Part shown: one piece after another, positions 7,214 through 15,255 of the stretch
Position numbering within the stretch: the first letter of the stretch is position 1
Layout of the letters: every line of letters begins with the position of its first letter
Assembly: GCA_046351595.1 (NCBI GenBank)
Contig: JAXLYE010000017.1
Coordinates: 1 to 45,034, forward strand
Length of the DNA: 45,034 bases
Direction: 5' to 3'
Origin: JAXLYE01 sp046351595
GTDB taxonomy: Bacteria; Myxococcota_A; Polyangia; Palsa-1104; JAEUJZ01
Notes under the pieces: generated by a model
Seen by the model: only the letters and a program-made list of their open reading frames with translations
Database searches by the model: none
Told to the model about the DNA's origin: nothing
Translations under genes and position numbers: made by a program

Positions 7214-7987
7214 ATGCGCCCCAGCATCAAAGCTCTGCTCATACTCATCGCTCCGGTGGCCCTTACGATGTACAGCGCGGACGCCACCGCAAGAAAGAAG
7301 AAGAAGCCTGCGGCAGAGGAGCCTGCGGCCGCCCCCGCTCCGGAGCAGCCGCCGCCAGCCGCCGAGAAGCCGGCCACGACCGCCACGCCCACCACGGCAG
7401 ATCAGGCGCCCGCGGCCGCAGCATCCGCCAGCGTGTCCGTCGGCACCAGCACCGAAGCGGCGGTGCCCGCCGAGACCTCGCCCGCAGCCGCCGCGACGCC
7501 CGCGGCCCCGGCCGCTCCGCCGCCTCCGGTGCGCCCGCCCGACGGTGTCCGCTTCCGCGGCGGCATCTCGCTCGGCGGCGGCGGCGAGTTCGTCTCCGGG
7601 TTCACCGCGGGCCTCGGTGGGCTCGACGGACGCCTCGGCGTGCAGATCAACAAGCTGGTCGGCGTCTACCTGCAGCCCCACTTCTCTGCGGGCGCCGGCT
7701 CGATCGGCAACGTCTCCGGAGCGACCGCCACCGCGGCCGCGACCGTGCTCGCCGACTTCACCTTCATCGACCGGATCTTCGTCGGCGCCGGCGCTGGCTA
7801 CGGCCTGGTCAACAACCCGCACGGCGCCGCGATCCACTTCCGGTTCGGCGGCTACCCGCTGATGAAGTTCTCGGAGGTCGCGCCGCGCCGCAAGGGCCTG
7901 ATGGTCGGCGCCGATCTGCGCACGTACTTCACCCAGGTCGGCCCGGTCGTGCAGTTCATGGCCGCGGTGGGATACGAGGCCTATTAA
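7214..7987 (+). CDS. secreted protein with Ala/Pro linker and barrel-like C-terminal domain
   Basis: A 257-residue exported protein: signal peptide (1-25, SIKALLILIAPVALTMYSADA), then a Lys-rich patch, a long Ala/Pro/Thr-rich linker (~30-110), and a Gly-rich C-terminal domain with alternating hydrophobic strands (RFRGGISLGGGGEF onward, ending GYEAY). The aromatic C-terminal residue and strand pattern fit a small outer-membrane beta-barrel or porin-like domain. No ribosome binding site is strong, though CGAAAGGATCGGC precedes the ATG. A hairpin with a T-rich tail follows the stop. Specific function unknown. Confidence 0.75.
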   Translation: MRPSIKALLILIAPVALTMYSADATARKKKKPAAEEPAAAPAPEQPPPAAEKPATTATPTTADQAPAAAASASVSVGTSTEAAVPAETSPAAAATPAAPAAPPPPVRPPDGVRFRGGISLGGGGEFVSGFTAGLGGLDGRLGVQINKLVGVYLQPHFSAGAGSIGNVSGATATAAATVLADFTFIDRIFVGAGAGYGLVNNPHGAAIHFRFGGYPLMKFSEVAPRRKGLMVGADLRTYFTQVGPVVQFMAAVGYEAY

Positions 7988-8039
7988 GCTTCCGATCGGA
8001 GCCGCAGGCCCGCCCGCTCTTATTCCGGGAATCCCGCTT

Positions 8040-8066
8040 CCGGCTCCGATCGGAGCCTTCCTTTTC
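8040..8066 (+). terminator. palindromic hairpin with T-rich tail
   Basis: GGCTCCGATCGGAGCC (8042-8057) is a perfect 16-bp palindrome followed by TTCCTTTTC. It lies about 55 bp after the stop of the secreted protein gene and just before the convergent sterol-desaturase gene ends at 8098. A related shorter palindrome, TCCGATCGGA, occurs at 7991-8000. Confidence 0.6.
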
Positions 8067-8097
8067 GTACGCCCGGACTCCGATGGATCCGCCGCGC

Positions 8098-8973
8098 TCA
8101 GCCACGAAACGGCAGCGCCAGGACCTTCCAGAAGTCCCGCGCCGGCGGGTAGCCCGAAGCGCTGTCGACGCCCAGGCGGCTCGGTGGTGTACCCGGGCGG
8201 TTCAGGAACGTACCGAACACCAGATCCCACAGCGGGATGACGGTCCCGAAGTTCTTCGCCTCATCGAGGCGGGCGCTGTGGTGGTAGCGGTGCAGCTCGG
8301 TGCCGACGAACAGGTAGCTCAGGAAGCCGGCGCGGACGTCGACGTTGAAGTGCGAGATCATCGTCTGCAGGTCGATGATCAGGACGGCCGCGAACACCGA
8401 CTCGGGTGACATTCCCAGAAGCAGCAGCGGGGTCTGGATCAGCACCGCCGAGATCAAGGCGTTCAGGGGGTGGAAGACGCCGTGCATCACGACATAGACG
8501 CGGTCGGGCAGGTGGTGCGCCAGGTGGACCCGCCACAGGAACCGGCCGAGCGGCCCGCGGCCCTCATGGCTCAGGCGGTGGAAGCCGTACTGCAGCAGCT
8601 CGAACACCAGGAGGAACACGACGACGCTCGTCACCACGGAGGCGCCGGCGAGCAGGCCGCGGTGGGGGTGGCGTGCGCTGAGCCACAGCGCCAGGGTGCC
8701 GAAGCCGGTCCGCACCGCCGCGATGGTGACGCCCGAGGCGACGAGGTACTTGAGATCGCACAGGAAGCTGGTGCGGGTCATGCCCCACTCCGGGGACAGC
8801 GGCAGCATGCGCTCGATGGTGATCAGGAGTCCGATCAGGCCGACCAGGTAGCCCCACAGCGCGCGCTTCAGATCCCAGCGCTGCGTCACCGCGAGGTAGA
8901 TGATCAGCAGCGTTGCGCCGAGGAGGATCGGGTAGAGGAGGCGGCTCGTGAGCTTGCGCAGGGTGTCTCGCAT
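8098..8973 (-). CDS. sterol desaturase / fatty acid hydroxylase family protein
   Basis: A 291-residue integral membrane di-iron oxygenase-fold protein. Several hydrophobic segments are visible (~14-30, ~40-55, ~105-125, ~170-195). The histidine boxes that bind the two irons are present: HRLSH, HLAHH and HRYHH, plus a further H in the ISHFNV segment. Family members hydroxylate or desaturate sterols, fatty acids or carotenoids using O2; the substrate here cannot be told. It is divergent from a TetR-type regulator (63-bp gap), which probably controls it. Confidence 0.9.
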   Translation of the reverse strand: MRDTLRKLTSRLLYPILLGATLLIIYLAVTQRWDLKRALWGYLVGLIGLLITIERMLPLSPEWGMTRTSFLCDLKYLVASGVTIAAVRTGFGTLALWLSARHPHRGLLAGASVVTSVVVFLLVFELLQYGFHRLSHEGRGPLGRFLWRVHLAHHLPDRVYVVMHGVFHPLNALISAVLIQTPLLLLGMSPESVFAAVLIIDLQTMISHFNVDVRAGFLSYLFVGTELHRYHHSARLDEAKNFGTVIPLWDLVFGTFLNRPGTPPSRLGVDSASGYPPARDFWKVLALPFRG

Positions 8974-9036
8974 GCAAGGGATGCTACCGTCGGGCGCAGG
9001 CCGCTCCTATCGACACGGACGGCGGATCGGAAGTTA

Positions 9037-9714
9037 ATGAACAAGATGTCGAAAAAGTCCGGAAACGGCCCGCACGCCGGCGCGACCGGCGACCAACCTG
9101 CGGCCGTGTCTTCAGCCAAATCTTCAGGCGAGTCTTCAGCCAAGCGCTCAGGAAGGCCCGTCGACCGCCGCGTCCAGAAGACCCGGCAGCTGCTCTCGGA
9201 CGCGCTGGTGTCGCTGGTGCTCGAGAAGGGCTACGACGAGGTGTCGATCCAGGACATCATCGACCGCGCCAACGTCGGGCGCTCGACCTTCTACTCGCAC
9301 TACGAGAACAAGGAACAGCTGCTGCTGTTTGGCCACGAGCACCTGCGGGCGCTGATCCTGCGCGAGGAGGACGGGCCGATCGACTTCGTGCCCTTCTATC
9401 GCCACCTGTCCGAGGTGCACGCGCTGGCGGGCCGGCTGCTCGCGGCGGAGGCGAGCGCGGAGGTGCTGACGCGCTCCCTGCACGACATCCTGAACGGGAG
9501 CATCTGTCGCGTGCACGCGGCGCGCCGGACCCCGGAGGAGCACACCCTGTTCACGCTGCGGGCCGACGCGGCCGCCGCGGCGCTGGTGCAGCTCATGACG
9601 AGCTGGGTCCAAAAGGGCATGCCCTGCTCGCCGGACCAGATGGCCGAGGAGAGCACGGCGCTGCTGCAGCGGGTCCTCCGCCTGGTGGAGCGGGCGCCGG
9701 ACCGGACTCCATAA
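9037..9714 (+). CDS. TetR/AcrR-family regulator
   Basis: A 225-residue repressor-type protein. After a Ser/Gly/Lys-rich N-terminal tail (~1-38) comes the TetR DNA-binding domain (~42-95): TRQLLSDALVSLVLEKGYDEVS, the recognition helix region IIDRANVGRSTFYSHYENKEQLL, then a ligand-binding helical domain with Trp and Cys near the end. ATG 9037 (MNKMSKKSG) is chosen as the first start after the divergent promoter; a longer open frame upstream is antisense to the desaturase gene. The probable target is the divergent desaturase gene. Confidence 0.88.
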   Translation: MNKMSKKSGNGPHAGATGDQPAAVSSAKSSGESSAKRSGRPVDRRVQKTRQLLSDALVSLVLEKGYDEVSIQDIIDRANVGRSTFYSHYENKEQLLLFGHEHLRALILREEDGPIDFVPFYRHLSEVHALAGRLLAAEASAEVLTRSLHDILNGSICRVHAARRTPEEHTLFTLRADAAAAALVQLMTSWVQKGMPCSPDQMAEESTALLQRVLRLVERAPDRTP

Positions 9715-9727
9715 GGGCTCCGCGCGC

Positions 9728-10513
9728 CTACTCGCTGGGTGCGGCGTTGGCGCGGATCGCGGCGACCAAAAAGCGCGTCAGCCCGGCGCCGTAGCGGTCG
9801 ATGTTGTCGGCGAAGCGGCTGTCGCTCTCGTACAGGTCGGCGAGGCCGCGGTGCATGTCGCGGCCGCAGGGATAGAACCAGCGGTCGATCGACAGGCGGT
9901 GCCGCTTCGCGAGGTCCAGGACCGCGGGCTCCGTCGCTGCGCGCCCGGCCTGCTGCGCGGCGGCGAGGTCGCGGTAGATCGCCTCCTGCTCGGCCTTCTG
10001 GCGCGCCCAGTCCTCCGCCGAGTACCGCGCCGTGCGCCTCTTGGACTCTTTATACGCCTCGGTCTGTCCCCAGCGCTGCTCCGCCTCTTTTTCGTAGCGC
10101 GCGGGGTCGAATCCCGAGAACAGCTCGTGCATGTCCATGGTCTCTCCTTTCGTGCCGCCCTCGGGCCCCGCGGGGTCCAGGGCGGCGAGCGCCGCGTCGA
10201 CGGCTTGGATCATCGCCTCGGTCTGCGCCGCGCGCTGCCGCAGCTGCTCGCGCTGAGCGCGCAGCGCCTGCCGGCGATCGAAGTCTGGGTCGTCGAGCGC
10301 GCGGCGGATCTCCTCCAGCGGCAGGCCGAGCTCGCGGCCGATCAGGATCTGCTGCAGGCGCAGCAGATCGTCGTCGCTGTAGAGCCGGTACCCGGCGCCG
10401 CTGCGCGCCGACGGCACCAGCAGCCCGAGCTCGTCGTAGTGGTGCAGCGTCCGCACCGAGACGCCGGCGATGCGCGCCGCTTCCTTCACCTGGTAGGTCC
10501 GCCGCTGCCTCAT
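9728..10513 (-). CDS. TipAL-type MerR regulator with TipAS antibiotic-binding domain
   Basis: A 261-residue regulator. The N-terminal MerR winged helix-turn-helix (YQVKEAARIAGVSVRTLHHYDELGLLVPS) is followed by a dimerisation coiled coil (~75-115) and a C-terminal TipAS-type all-helical domain (~140-255), which in TipAL binds thiopeptides and other cyclic ligands. Linker residues EGGTKGETMDMHELF resemble the TipAL internal start region, where a second translation start (Met at GETMDM) could yield a free TipAS protein. ATG 10513 is preferred to GTG 10522 because the visible promoter predicts transcription starting at this ATG. Confidence 0.9.
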   Translation of the reverse strand: MRQRRTYQVKEAARIAGVSVRTLHHYDELGLLVPSARSGAGYRLYSDDDLLRLQQILIGRELGLPLEEIRRALDDPDFDRRQALRAQREQLRQRAAQTEAMIQAVDAALAALDPAGPEGGTKGETMDMHELFSGFDPARYEKEAEQRWGQTEAYKESKRRTARYSAEDWARQKAEQEAIYRDLAAAQQAGRAATEPAVLDLAKRHRLSIDRWFYPCGRDMHRGLADLYESDSRFADNIDRYGAGLTRFLVAAIRANAAPSE

Positions 10514-10520
10514 GCCAGAC

Positions 10521-10551
10521 ACTGTGCAGCCTCACGCCGCGTGAGGGTCAA
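10521..10551 (-). promoter_or_regulatory. MerR-type promoter with dyad in a 19-bp spacer
   Basis: Read on the minus strand: -35 TTGACC (10551-10546), a 19-bp spacer and a -10-like CACAGT (10526-10521). The spacer contains most of a perfect 7-bp dyad, CCTCACG-CGG-CGTGAGG (10546-10530). Over-long spacers with a dyad are the hallmark of promoters activated by MerR-family proteins. Transcription starting 7 bp after the -10 would begin at the A of ATG 10513, giving a leaderless message. Confidence 0.65.
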
Positions 10552-10773
10552 GGGGCCGCCGCAAAAAAAGCCGCACGGAGGCAGCAGGCCCCGGCTCCCG
10601 GCGCGGCGCGACATTCCGTTACACCTGCAAGCGGGCGGCGACAGTTCGCCGACAATCTCAGGACAGCTCCCGCGCTGCGCGGCGAGCTTCCCGACACCCT
10701 GGGACAACAAAGTACGGCGCCGTGACAAGCGCGGGCGCGCCGCTCCGTAGCCTCGAAAAAAAGGAGGCTGACC

Positions 10774-11538
10774 ATGTCCCTGACCGCCCGCATCGACGTC
10801 ATGTTCGCCAGCGCCATCCTCGGCGCGGCGCTGTTCTTCTCGACCGGCCAGATCCAGCGCGTGATCCTGCGCAGCCGCACGGACGACCAGACCATCCGTG
10901 TGCCCGGCGCTGCCAAGCGCCGCGTCGAGAGCGACCTGGCCGTCTACCGCGCCGCGCTCACCTACCAGGCGGCCGACGCCGGCAGCGGCTACAAGGGGCT
11001 CGCCGCCGCCGTCGCGCGCCTCGACCGCACGCTGCGCACACGCCGCGGCCCGCGCGAGGAGCTGCGCGGCGGCGAGACGCAGCAGCTCAGCGCGGTCAGC
11101 GTGCGCGAGGTCTGCCAGTCCGAGAACTGCCGCAAGACCGGCACGCTCGACCGTTACGAGCTGACGCAGTCGATCGAGATCCGCTCGCCCGATCTCAGCG
11201 GCCTGACGCAGCTCGCCGCGGACTCGGCCTCGCTCGTCTCGCAGGCGGATCTCGCCAGCCCGGAGCTCAAGCTCGAGGTGCGCGACATCGACTATGTCTT
11301 CACGCGCCTGGAGGAGCTCAAGCTCGAGGCGCTGGCCGAGGCGACGCGCAACGCCCGCGAGCGTGCCGCGCAGCTGGCCGCAGCCGCCGGGGTGCGCCTG
11401 GGCCCGGTCCTGTCCGCGCACCTGGGCGACGTCGAGATCCGCGTCCCCGACCAACCCTCCCAGCGCTATGCCGACGACGCCACCTCGCGCCAGAAGGACA
11501 TCGTATCGAACGTCACGGTCACCTTCGCGATCCGGTGA
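10774..11538 (+). CDS. SIMPL-domain (DUF541) protein
   Basis: A 254-residue protein with an N-terminal membrane anchor or uncleaved signal (~8-25) followed by a SIMPL/DUF541 domain (~38-254). Typical features are the VPGAAKRRVESDLAVYRAAL opening, the long helices (LEALAEATRNARERAAQLAAAAG), and a final strand VSNVTVTFAIR. Related proteins include periplasmic oxidative-stress proteins and BP26-like channels. AAAAAAAGGAGG precedes the ATG at ideal spacing, one of the strongest ribosome binding sites here. The linking length to the PAS-STAS gene is 122 bp. Confidence 0.85.
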   Translation: MSLTARIDVMFASAILGAALFFSTGQIQRVILRSRTDDQTIRVPGAAKRRVESDLAVYRAALTYQAADAGSGYKGLAAAVARLDRTLRTRRGPREELRGGETQQLSAVSVREVCQSENCRKTGTLDRYELTQSIEIRSPDLSGLTQLAADSASLVSQADLASPELKLEVRDIDYVFTRLEELKLEALAEATRNARERAAQLAAAAGVRLGPVLSAHLGDVEIRVPDQPSQRYADDATSRQKDIVSNVTVTFAIR

Positions 11539-11660
11539 CCGGGCTTTCGAAAAACCCTGCTGCGCGTCGCTCCTTGCAGGTGATAAGGTCAAGGAGCGGC
11601 CCTCTCCTCTTCTGCCGAGGCCGCGCTCTGGGAGGCCCCTTGGGGGCGAGGAGGTTCCAG

Positions 11661-12581
11661 ATGGCGAGCGAACACCCCGAGCCGGCCGTCCCCGTCGGGG
11701 CGCACAGCGCGTCTCCGGACGCGGCGCTGTTTGACGAGAGCCCGATCGTGCTGTTCAGGTGGCGCGCCGCCGCCGGGTGGCCGGTGGAGTATGTATCCCA
11801 GAGCGTGCGCCAGTTCGGAGTCGAGCCCGCAGATCTACTGTCGGGCAAGGTACCCTACTCCTCGCTGGTCCATCCCGACGACCTGATGAAGGTCGCGGCC
11901 GAGGTCACCGAGTACAGCACCGCCGGCCGCGTCACCTTCGAGCAGGACTACCGCCTGGTGCTGCCGGACGGACGCACGGTCTGGATCTACGACTTCACGC
12001 GCGTCCTGCGCGATGCGAGCGGGCAGGTCACGCACTATGAGGGCTACGTGCTCGACATCACCTCGCGCAAGCAGGCCGAGGCCGCGCTGCGCGAGCGCAT
12101 CGCCGAGGTCGAGCAGCAGCGGCTCGCGATCATCTCACTGTCCACGCCGGTCATCGAGGTCTGGGACGGGCTGCTGACGCTCCCGGTCATCGGCGCCGTC
12201 GACACAGAGCGCGCGCACCACATCACGGAGTCGCTGCTGCGCCGCGTGACCGAGACGCGCTGCCGCGCCGTGATCCTCGATCTCACCGCGGTCGAGGCCA
12301 TCGACACGACGACGGCCGGGCACCTGTTGCGCATCGTGCAGGCGCTGCGGCTGTTGGGAGTCCAGTGCTCGCTGTGCGGCATCGGGCCGCAGCTGGCGCG
12401 CACCATCGCGTCGCTGGGCCTGGATCTGGCGGACGTACCGACGACGTCCCAGCTCAAGGAGGCGCTGCGCCAGTTCCTGCAGCGCGAGGGAGCCCAGCCG
12501 CGCAGGGCCGAAGCCCCCTTGCCCAAACCGGCACAAGACCGGGCACCAAACCCGGCACAAGGTCGGGCGCCGCGGCGCTGA
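11661..12581 (+). CDS. PAS-STAS (RsbR-like) signalling protein
   Basis: A 306-residue cytoplasmic protein: PAS domain with PAC region (~25-135: ESPIVLFRW, YVSQSVRQFG, FVEQ-type core, YEGYVLDITSRK), a short coiled coil (~137-155), and a C-terminal STAS domain (~160-275) with VILDLTAVEAIDTTTAGHL and the LLGVQCSLCGI segment. This is the layout of RsbR-type stressosome scaffold or co-antagonist proteins, where the Thr/Ser residues of the DTTTAGHL segment are phosphorylated by an RsbT kinase. No RsbS or RsbT is nearby. GAGGAGG precedes the ATG. A Pro/Ala-rich tail follows the STAS domain. Confidence 0.88.
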   Translation: MASEHPEPAVPVGAHSASPDAALFDESPIVLFRWRAAAGWPVEYVSQSVRQFGVEPADLLSGKVPYSSLVHPDDLMKVAAEVTEYSTAGRVTFEQDYRLVLPDGRTVWIYDFTRVLRDASGQVTHYEGYVLDITSRKQAEAALRERIAEVEQQRLAIISLSTPVIEVWDGLLTLPVIGAVDTERAHHITESLLRRVTETRCRAVILDLTAVEAIDTTTAGHLLRIVQALRLLGVQCSLCGIGPQLARTIASLGLDLADVPTTSQLKEALRQFLQREGAQPRRAEAPLPKPAQDRAPNPAQGRAPRR

Positions 12582-12663
12582 CCCGCTTGCGCCGCTTGCC
12601 CGGCTTGATCTGGGCCCCGGGGGCTGAGGTATCGTCGGCCCGCCCAACCGGCGGCGAGAACCC

Positions 12664-13587
12664 GTGGTCGACTACGATCCCCACAACTGGATCCGACACC
12701 TCTTGGCCGTGCGCGGCTCGATGGTGCGCGAGATCTTCCTGCGCGTGCTGTCGTGCTTCCTGTTCGCGGTCGCGGTGACGTACGTGCACCTGCGGCACCA
12801 TCCGCTGGACATCTCGGACAAGCCGCACGCCCTCATCGGCGTCGCGCTGGGCCTGCTGCTGGTCTTCCGGACCAACGCCTCGTACGACCGCTACTGGGAG
12901 GGGCGCAAGCTGTGGGGCGCCATTGTCAACACCTCGCGCAACCTGGCGCGCCGCGCCGCGGTGCAGCTGCGTGACACGCCCGAGCTGCACGACCGGCTGG
13001 TGCGCCTGCTGATCGGCTTCCCCTACGTCACCATGCACGGCCTGCGCGGCGAGCGCAGCCTCGACGCCGCGGCCGCGCTGCTGCGGCCCGACGAGGTCGA
13101 CGCGGTGATGCGGGCCGAGCACGGCGCGGTCGCGCTCGCGCGCGCAATGTCCGAGGTGCTGATGCAGGCCCGGCGGCGCGGCGTGCTGACGGATGTCACG
13201 CACGTGGCGATGGAGCAGGACGTCGCGGATCTGATCTCGTGGCTGGGAGGCTGCGAGCGCATCGTCAAGACGCCGCTGCCGTTCCCGTACGTGGTGCACC
13301 TGCGGCGCGCGCTGGTGCTGTACTGCTTCACGCTGCCCTTCGCGCTGGTCCCGAGCTTCGGCTGGCTGACGATCCTGGCGACGACGCTCCTTGCGTACAC
13401 GCTGTTCGGAATCGAGGAGATCGGCGTCGAGATCGAGAACCCCTTCGAGCACGAAGAGAACGACCTGCCGCTCGAGCGCATCTGCAAGACGCTGGAGGGC
13501 AACCTGCGCGCCTTCCTGCCGGCCGCCGACGGGCCGCTCGCATCCGCGCCTTCGTCCTCCGTCGCCCCGGAGCCAGACCATGCCTGA
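12664..13587 (+). CDS. bestrophin-family anion channel
   Basis: A 307-residue membrane protein of the bestrophin/RFP-TM (UPF0187) family. Visible are an N-terminal amphipathic part, paired hydrophobic segments (~27-45, ~57-67 and ~215-250), and the family's conserved acidic loop IENPFEHEENDLPLERI (~265-281). These proteins form pentameric channels for chloride, bicarbonate or, in some bacteria, cations. GTG start at 12664; a start further in would lose conserved sequence. Its stop overlaps the start of the carbonic anhydrase gene by 8 bp, so the two are translated as a unit. Confidence 0.9.
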   Translation: MVDYDPHNWIRHLLAVRGSMVREIFLRVLSCFLFAVAVTYVHLRHHPLDISDKPHALIGVALGLLLVFRTNASYDRYWEGRKLWGAIVNTSRNLARRAAVQLRDTPELHDRLVRLLIGFPYVTMHGLRGERSLDAAAALLRPDEVDAVMRAEHGAVALARAMSEVLMQARRRGVLTDVTHVAMEQDVADLISWLGGCERIVKTPLPFPYVVHLRRALVLYCFTLPFALVPSFGWLTILATTLLAYTLFGIEEIGVEIENPFEHEENDLPLERICKTLEGNLRAFLPAADGPLASAPSSSVAPEPDHA

Positions 13588-14224
13588 TCATCTCCTGCAC
13601 GGCTACGCGCGCTTCCGCAAGCAGTACTTCGCCAGCGAGTGGCTGCCCTTGCAGCGCCTGGCCACGCACGGCCAGCGCCCGAGCGCGCTGTTCATCGGCT
13701 GCTCGGACTCGCGCGTCATCCCCGAGCTCTTGACCTCCGCGGCGCCGGGCGATCTGTTCGTCGTGCGCAACATCGCCAACCAGGTGCCGGCGCTCGAGCA
13801 CCCGGACGCCAGCGTCGGCGCCGCGATCGAGTACGCGGTCGCGATCCTCAAGGTGCGGCACATCATCGTGTGCGGCCACTACGGCTGCGGCGGCGTCAAG
13901 GCGACCCTCGACGGCCGCGACGCGGTGCGCGCCCTGCCCTCGCTCAACGAGTGGCTCGAGGGCGTCGAGCCGGCGGTGGCGCGGGTGCGGGCCGAGTCGC
14001 TGGTCGGCGATGTGGCGCTGGCGCGCGCGGTGGAAGAGAACGTGCTCTTGCAGATCAACAACCTGCTGTCGTTCGGGCCGGTGCAGACCGCGCTCGAGGC
14101 GCAGGAGCTGGCGCTGCACGGCTGGGTCTACGACCTCCTGAGCTCGCGCCTGTCGATCTACGACACCGAGCAGGACACGTTCACGCCCGCCGACGAGATC
14201 GGCCGCCAGGGCGCGCTGCCGTAG
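13580..14224 (+). CDS. beta-class carbonic anhydrase
   Basis: A 214-residue enzyme interconverting CO2 and bicarbonate. The zinc ligands and catalytic dyad are in place: Cys41, Asp43 and Arg45 in CSDSR, then His100 and Cys103 in HYGCGG. The conserved ASVGAAIEYAV segment (77-87) and an LLxINNL-type helix are also seen. No signal peptide, so it is cytoplasmic. It overlaps the bestrophin stop, which suggests functional coupling of bicarbonate transport and hydration. Confidence 0.95.
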   Translation: MPDHLLHGYARFRKQYFASEWLPLQRLATHGQRPSALFIGCSDSRVIPELLTSAAPGDLFVVRNIANQVPALEHPDASVGAAIEYAVAILKVRHIIVCGHYGCGGVKATLDGRDAVRALPSLNEWLEGVEPAVARVRAESLVGDVALARAVEENVLLQINNLLSFGPVQTALEAQELALHGWVYDLLSSRLSIYDTEQDTFTPADEIGRQGALP

Positions 14225-14294
14225 CGGCCGATCCCGCTCTGACGTGCGGGGTCTCGGGTAGAATAAGTGCCGAGCGTTTGACAGGAGGTGGCAG

Positions 14295-14666
14295 GTGTTC
14301 GACATCCAGATCGACAGGTCGAGGTCCGTGGTGACGTTTGTCCTCAAGGGGACGGTGACGCCCGAAGAGATGGAGCGCTTCGGCAATGACTTCAGGCGCG
14401 CCTGCGAGGCGGTCAAGGGCGACGAGTTCGTGGTAAAGGGCGATGTGCGCGGCTTCGGGCCGACCGGACCCGAGGTCGTGCAGCAGCAGAGCGGCGCGTA
14501 CCAGAACGCCTTTGACCTCGGCGCCCGGCGCTTCGCCGAGATCGTCGAGAACGACGAGCTCGCGCGCGAGGCCAACAACCTCGCCCGCGCCAACGGCTCC
14601 GACGAGCTGCTGCGGCGCTTCGCGGACGCCGACGCGGCCGAGCGCTGGCTGCAGAGCGACGGCTGA
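14295..14666 (+). CDS. small SpoIIAA/STAS-like protein
   Basis: A 123-residue protein resembling the SpoIIAA-like/STAS-like fold: N-terminal strands (VVTFVLKGTVTPEEMERF), a central strand and DVRGFGPTGPEVVQ, then RFAEIVENDELAREANNLAR and a final helix with AERWL. GTG start is fixed by an excellent AGGAGG (14283-14288). Function unknown; it is one of four small STAS-like proteins in the window (also 21916, 32915 and 35450), of which it is the most divergent. A serine or threonine phosphosite like that of true anti-sigma antagonists is not obvious. Confidence 0.7.
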   Translation: MFDIQIDRSRSVVTFVLKGTVTPEEMERFGNDFRRACEAVKGDEFVVKGDVRGFGPTGPEVVQQQSGAYQNAFDLGARRFAEIVENDELAREANNLARANGSDELLRRFADADAAERWLQSDG

Positions 14667-14744
14667 CGCCGCACCGCCCGGCGCTGGACGGCGCGCCGGG
14701 CGCCCTTCATGATGGGGCCCTGAGGACCCCGGGCCCACCGCGTC

Positions 14745-15251
14745 ATGGACTCGACCAACCACCTGTTCACCGTCCTGACCCAGATCGCCGCTCCGGCGCT
14801 GCTCACCAACGCCTCGAGCGTGCTGGCGCTGAACACCGCCAACCGCTTCGGGCGCGTCGTGGATCGCTCGCGCGCCGTCGCGGCGGGGCTGCGCGGCATC
14901 GCCCCGGACTCGATCGACTACGGGCTCTGGCAGCGCCAGCTGGATCGCCTGAAGCAGCGCGGAAAGCTGCTCATGCGGGCACAGACCGGGCTCTATCTGG
15001 CCATCGGCACGTTCGTCGGCACCGCGCTGTTCGCGGTCCTCGGCTCGATGCTGCTGGAGCGGTCGCCGGGAGCCGCCACGGCGCTCGGCGTCGTCGGTAT
15101 CGTGCTCGGCATCCTGGCCACCGGCTCGCTGCTGTTCGCCTGCGTGCTCATCGCGCGCGAGACGCGCCTAGCGCTCGCGGGGCTGCAGGACGACGTCACC
15201 GCCTTCGGCGACCCGAGGCCCGCGCCGCCGCCGGTGCTGGAGACCAGGTGA
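14745..15251 (+). CDS. DUF2721-family membrane protein
   Basis: A 168-residue inner-membrane protein. The N-terminal segment TQIAAPALLTNASSVLALNTANRFGRVVDRSRAV is diagnostic of DUF2721, and two or three membrane helices follow (~85-105 and ~115-140), separated by a charged cytoplasmic helical stretch (~55-75). No function is known for the family. Four base pairs separate its stop from the next gene, so they are probably co-transcribed. Confidence 0.88.
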   Translation: MDSTNHLFTVLTQIAAPALLTNASSVLALNTANRFGRVVDRSRAVAAGLRGIAPDSIDYGLWQRQLDRLKQRGKLLMRAQTGLYLAIGTFVGTALFAVLGSMLLERSPGAATALGVVGIVLGILATGSLLFACVLIARETRLALAGLQDDVTAFGDPRPAPPPVLETR

Positions 15252-15255
15252 GACG

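Noticed and set aside
6692..8230. Long minus-strand open frame across 6692-8230
   Set aside because: It lies antisense to the secreted-protein gene and through gene-free DNA; its composition (Arg/Gly-rich) is that of a GC-rich shadow and shows no domain.
10562..10569. A-run at 10562-10569 as a terminator tail
   Set aside because: No stable hairpin precedes it in either direction; it lies in the gap between MerR and SIMPL genes.
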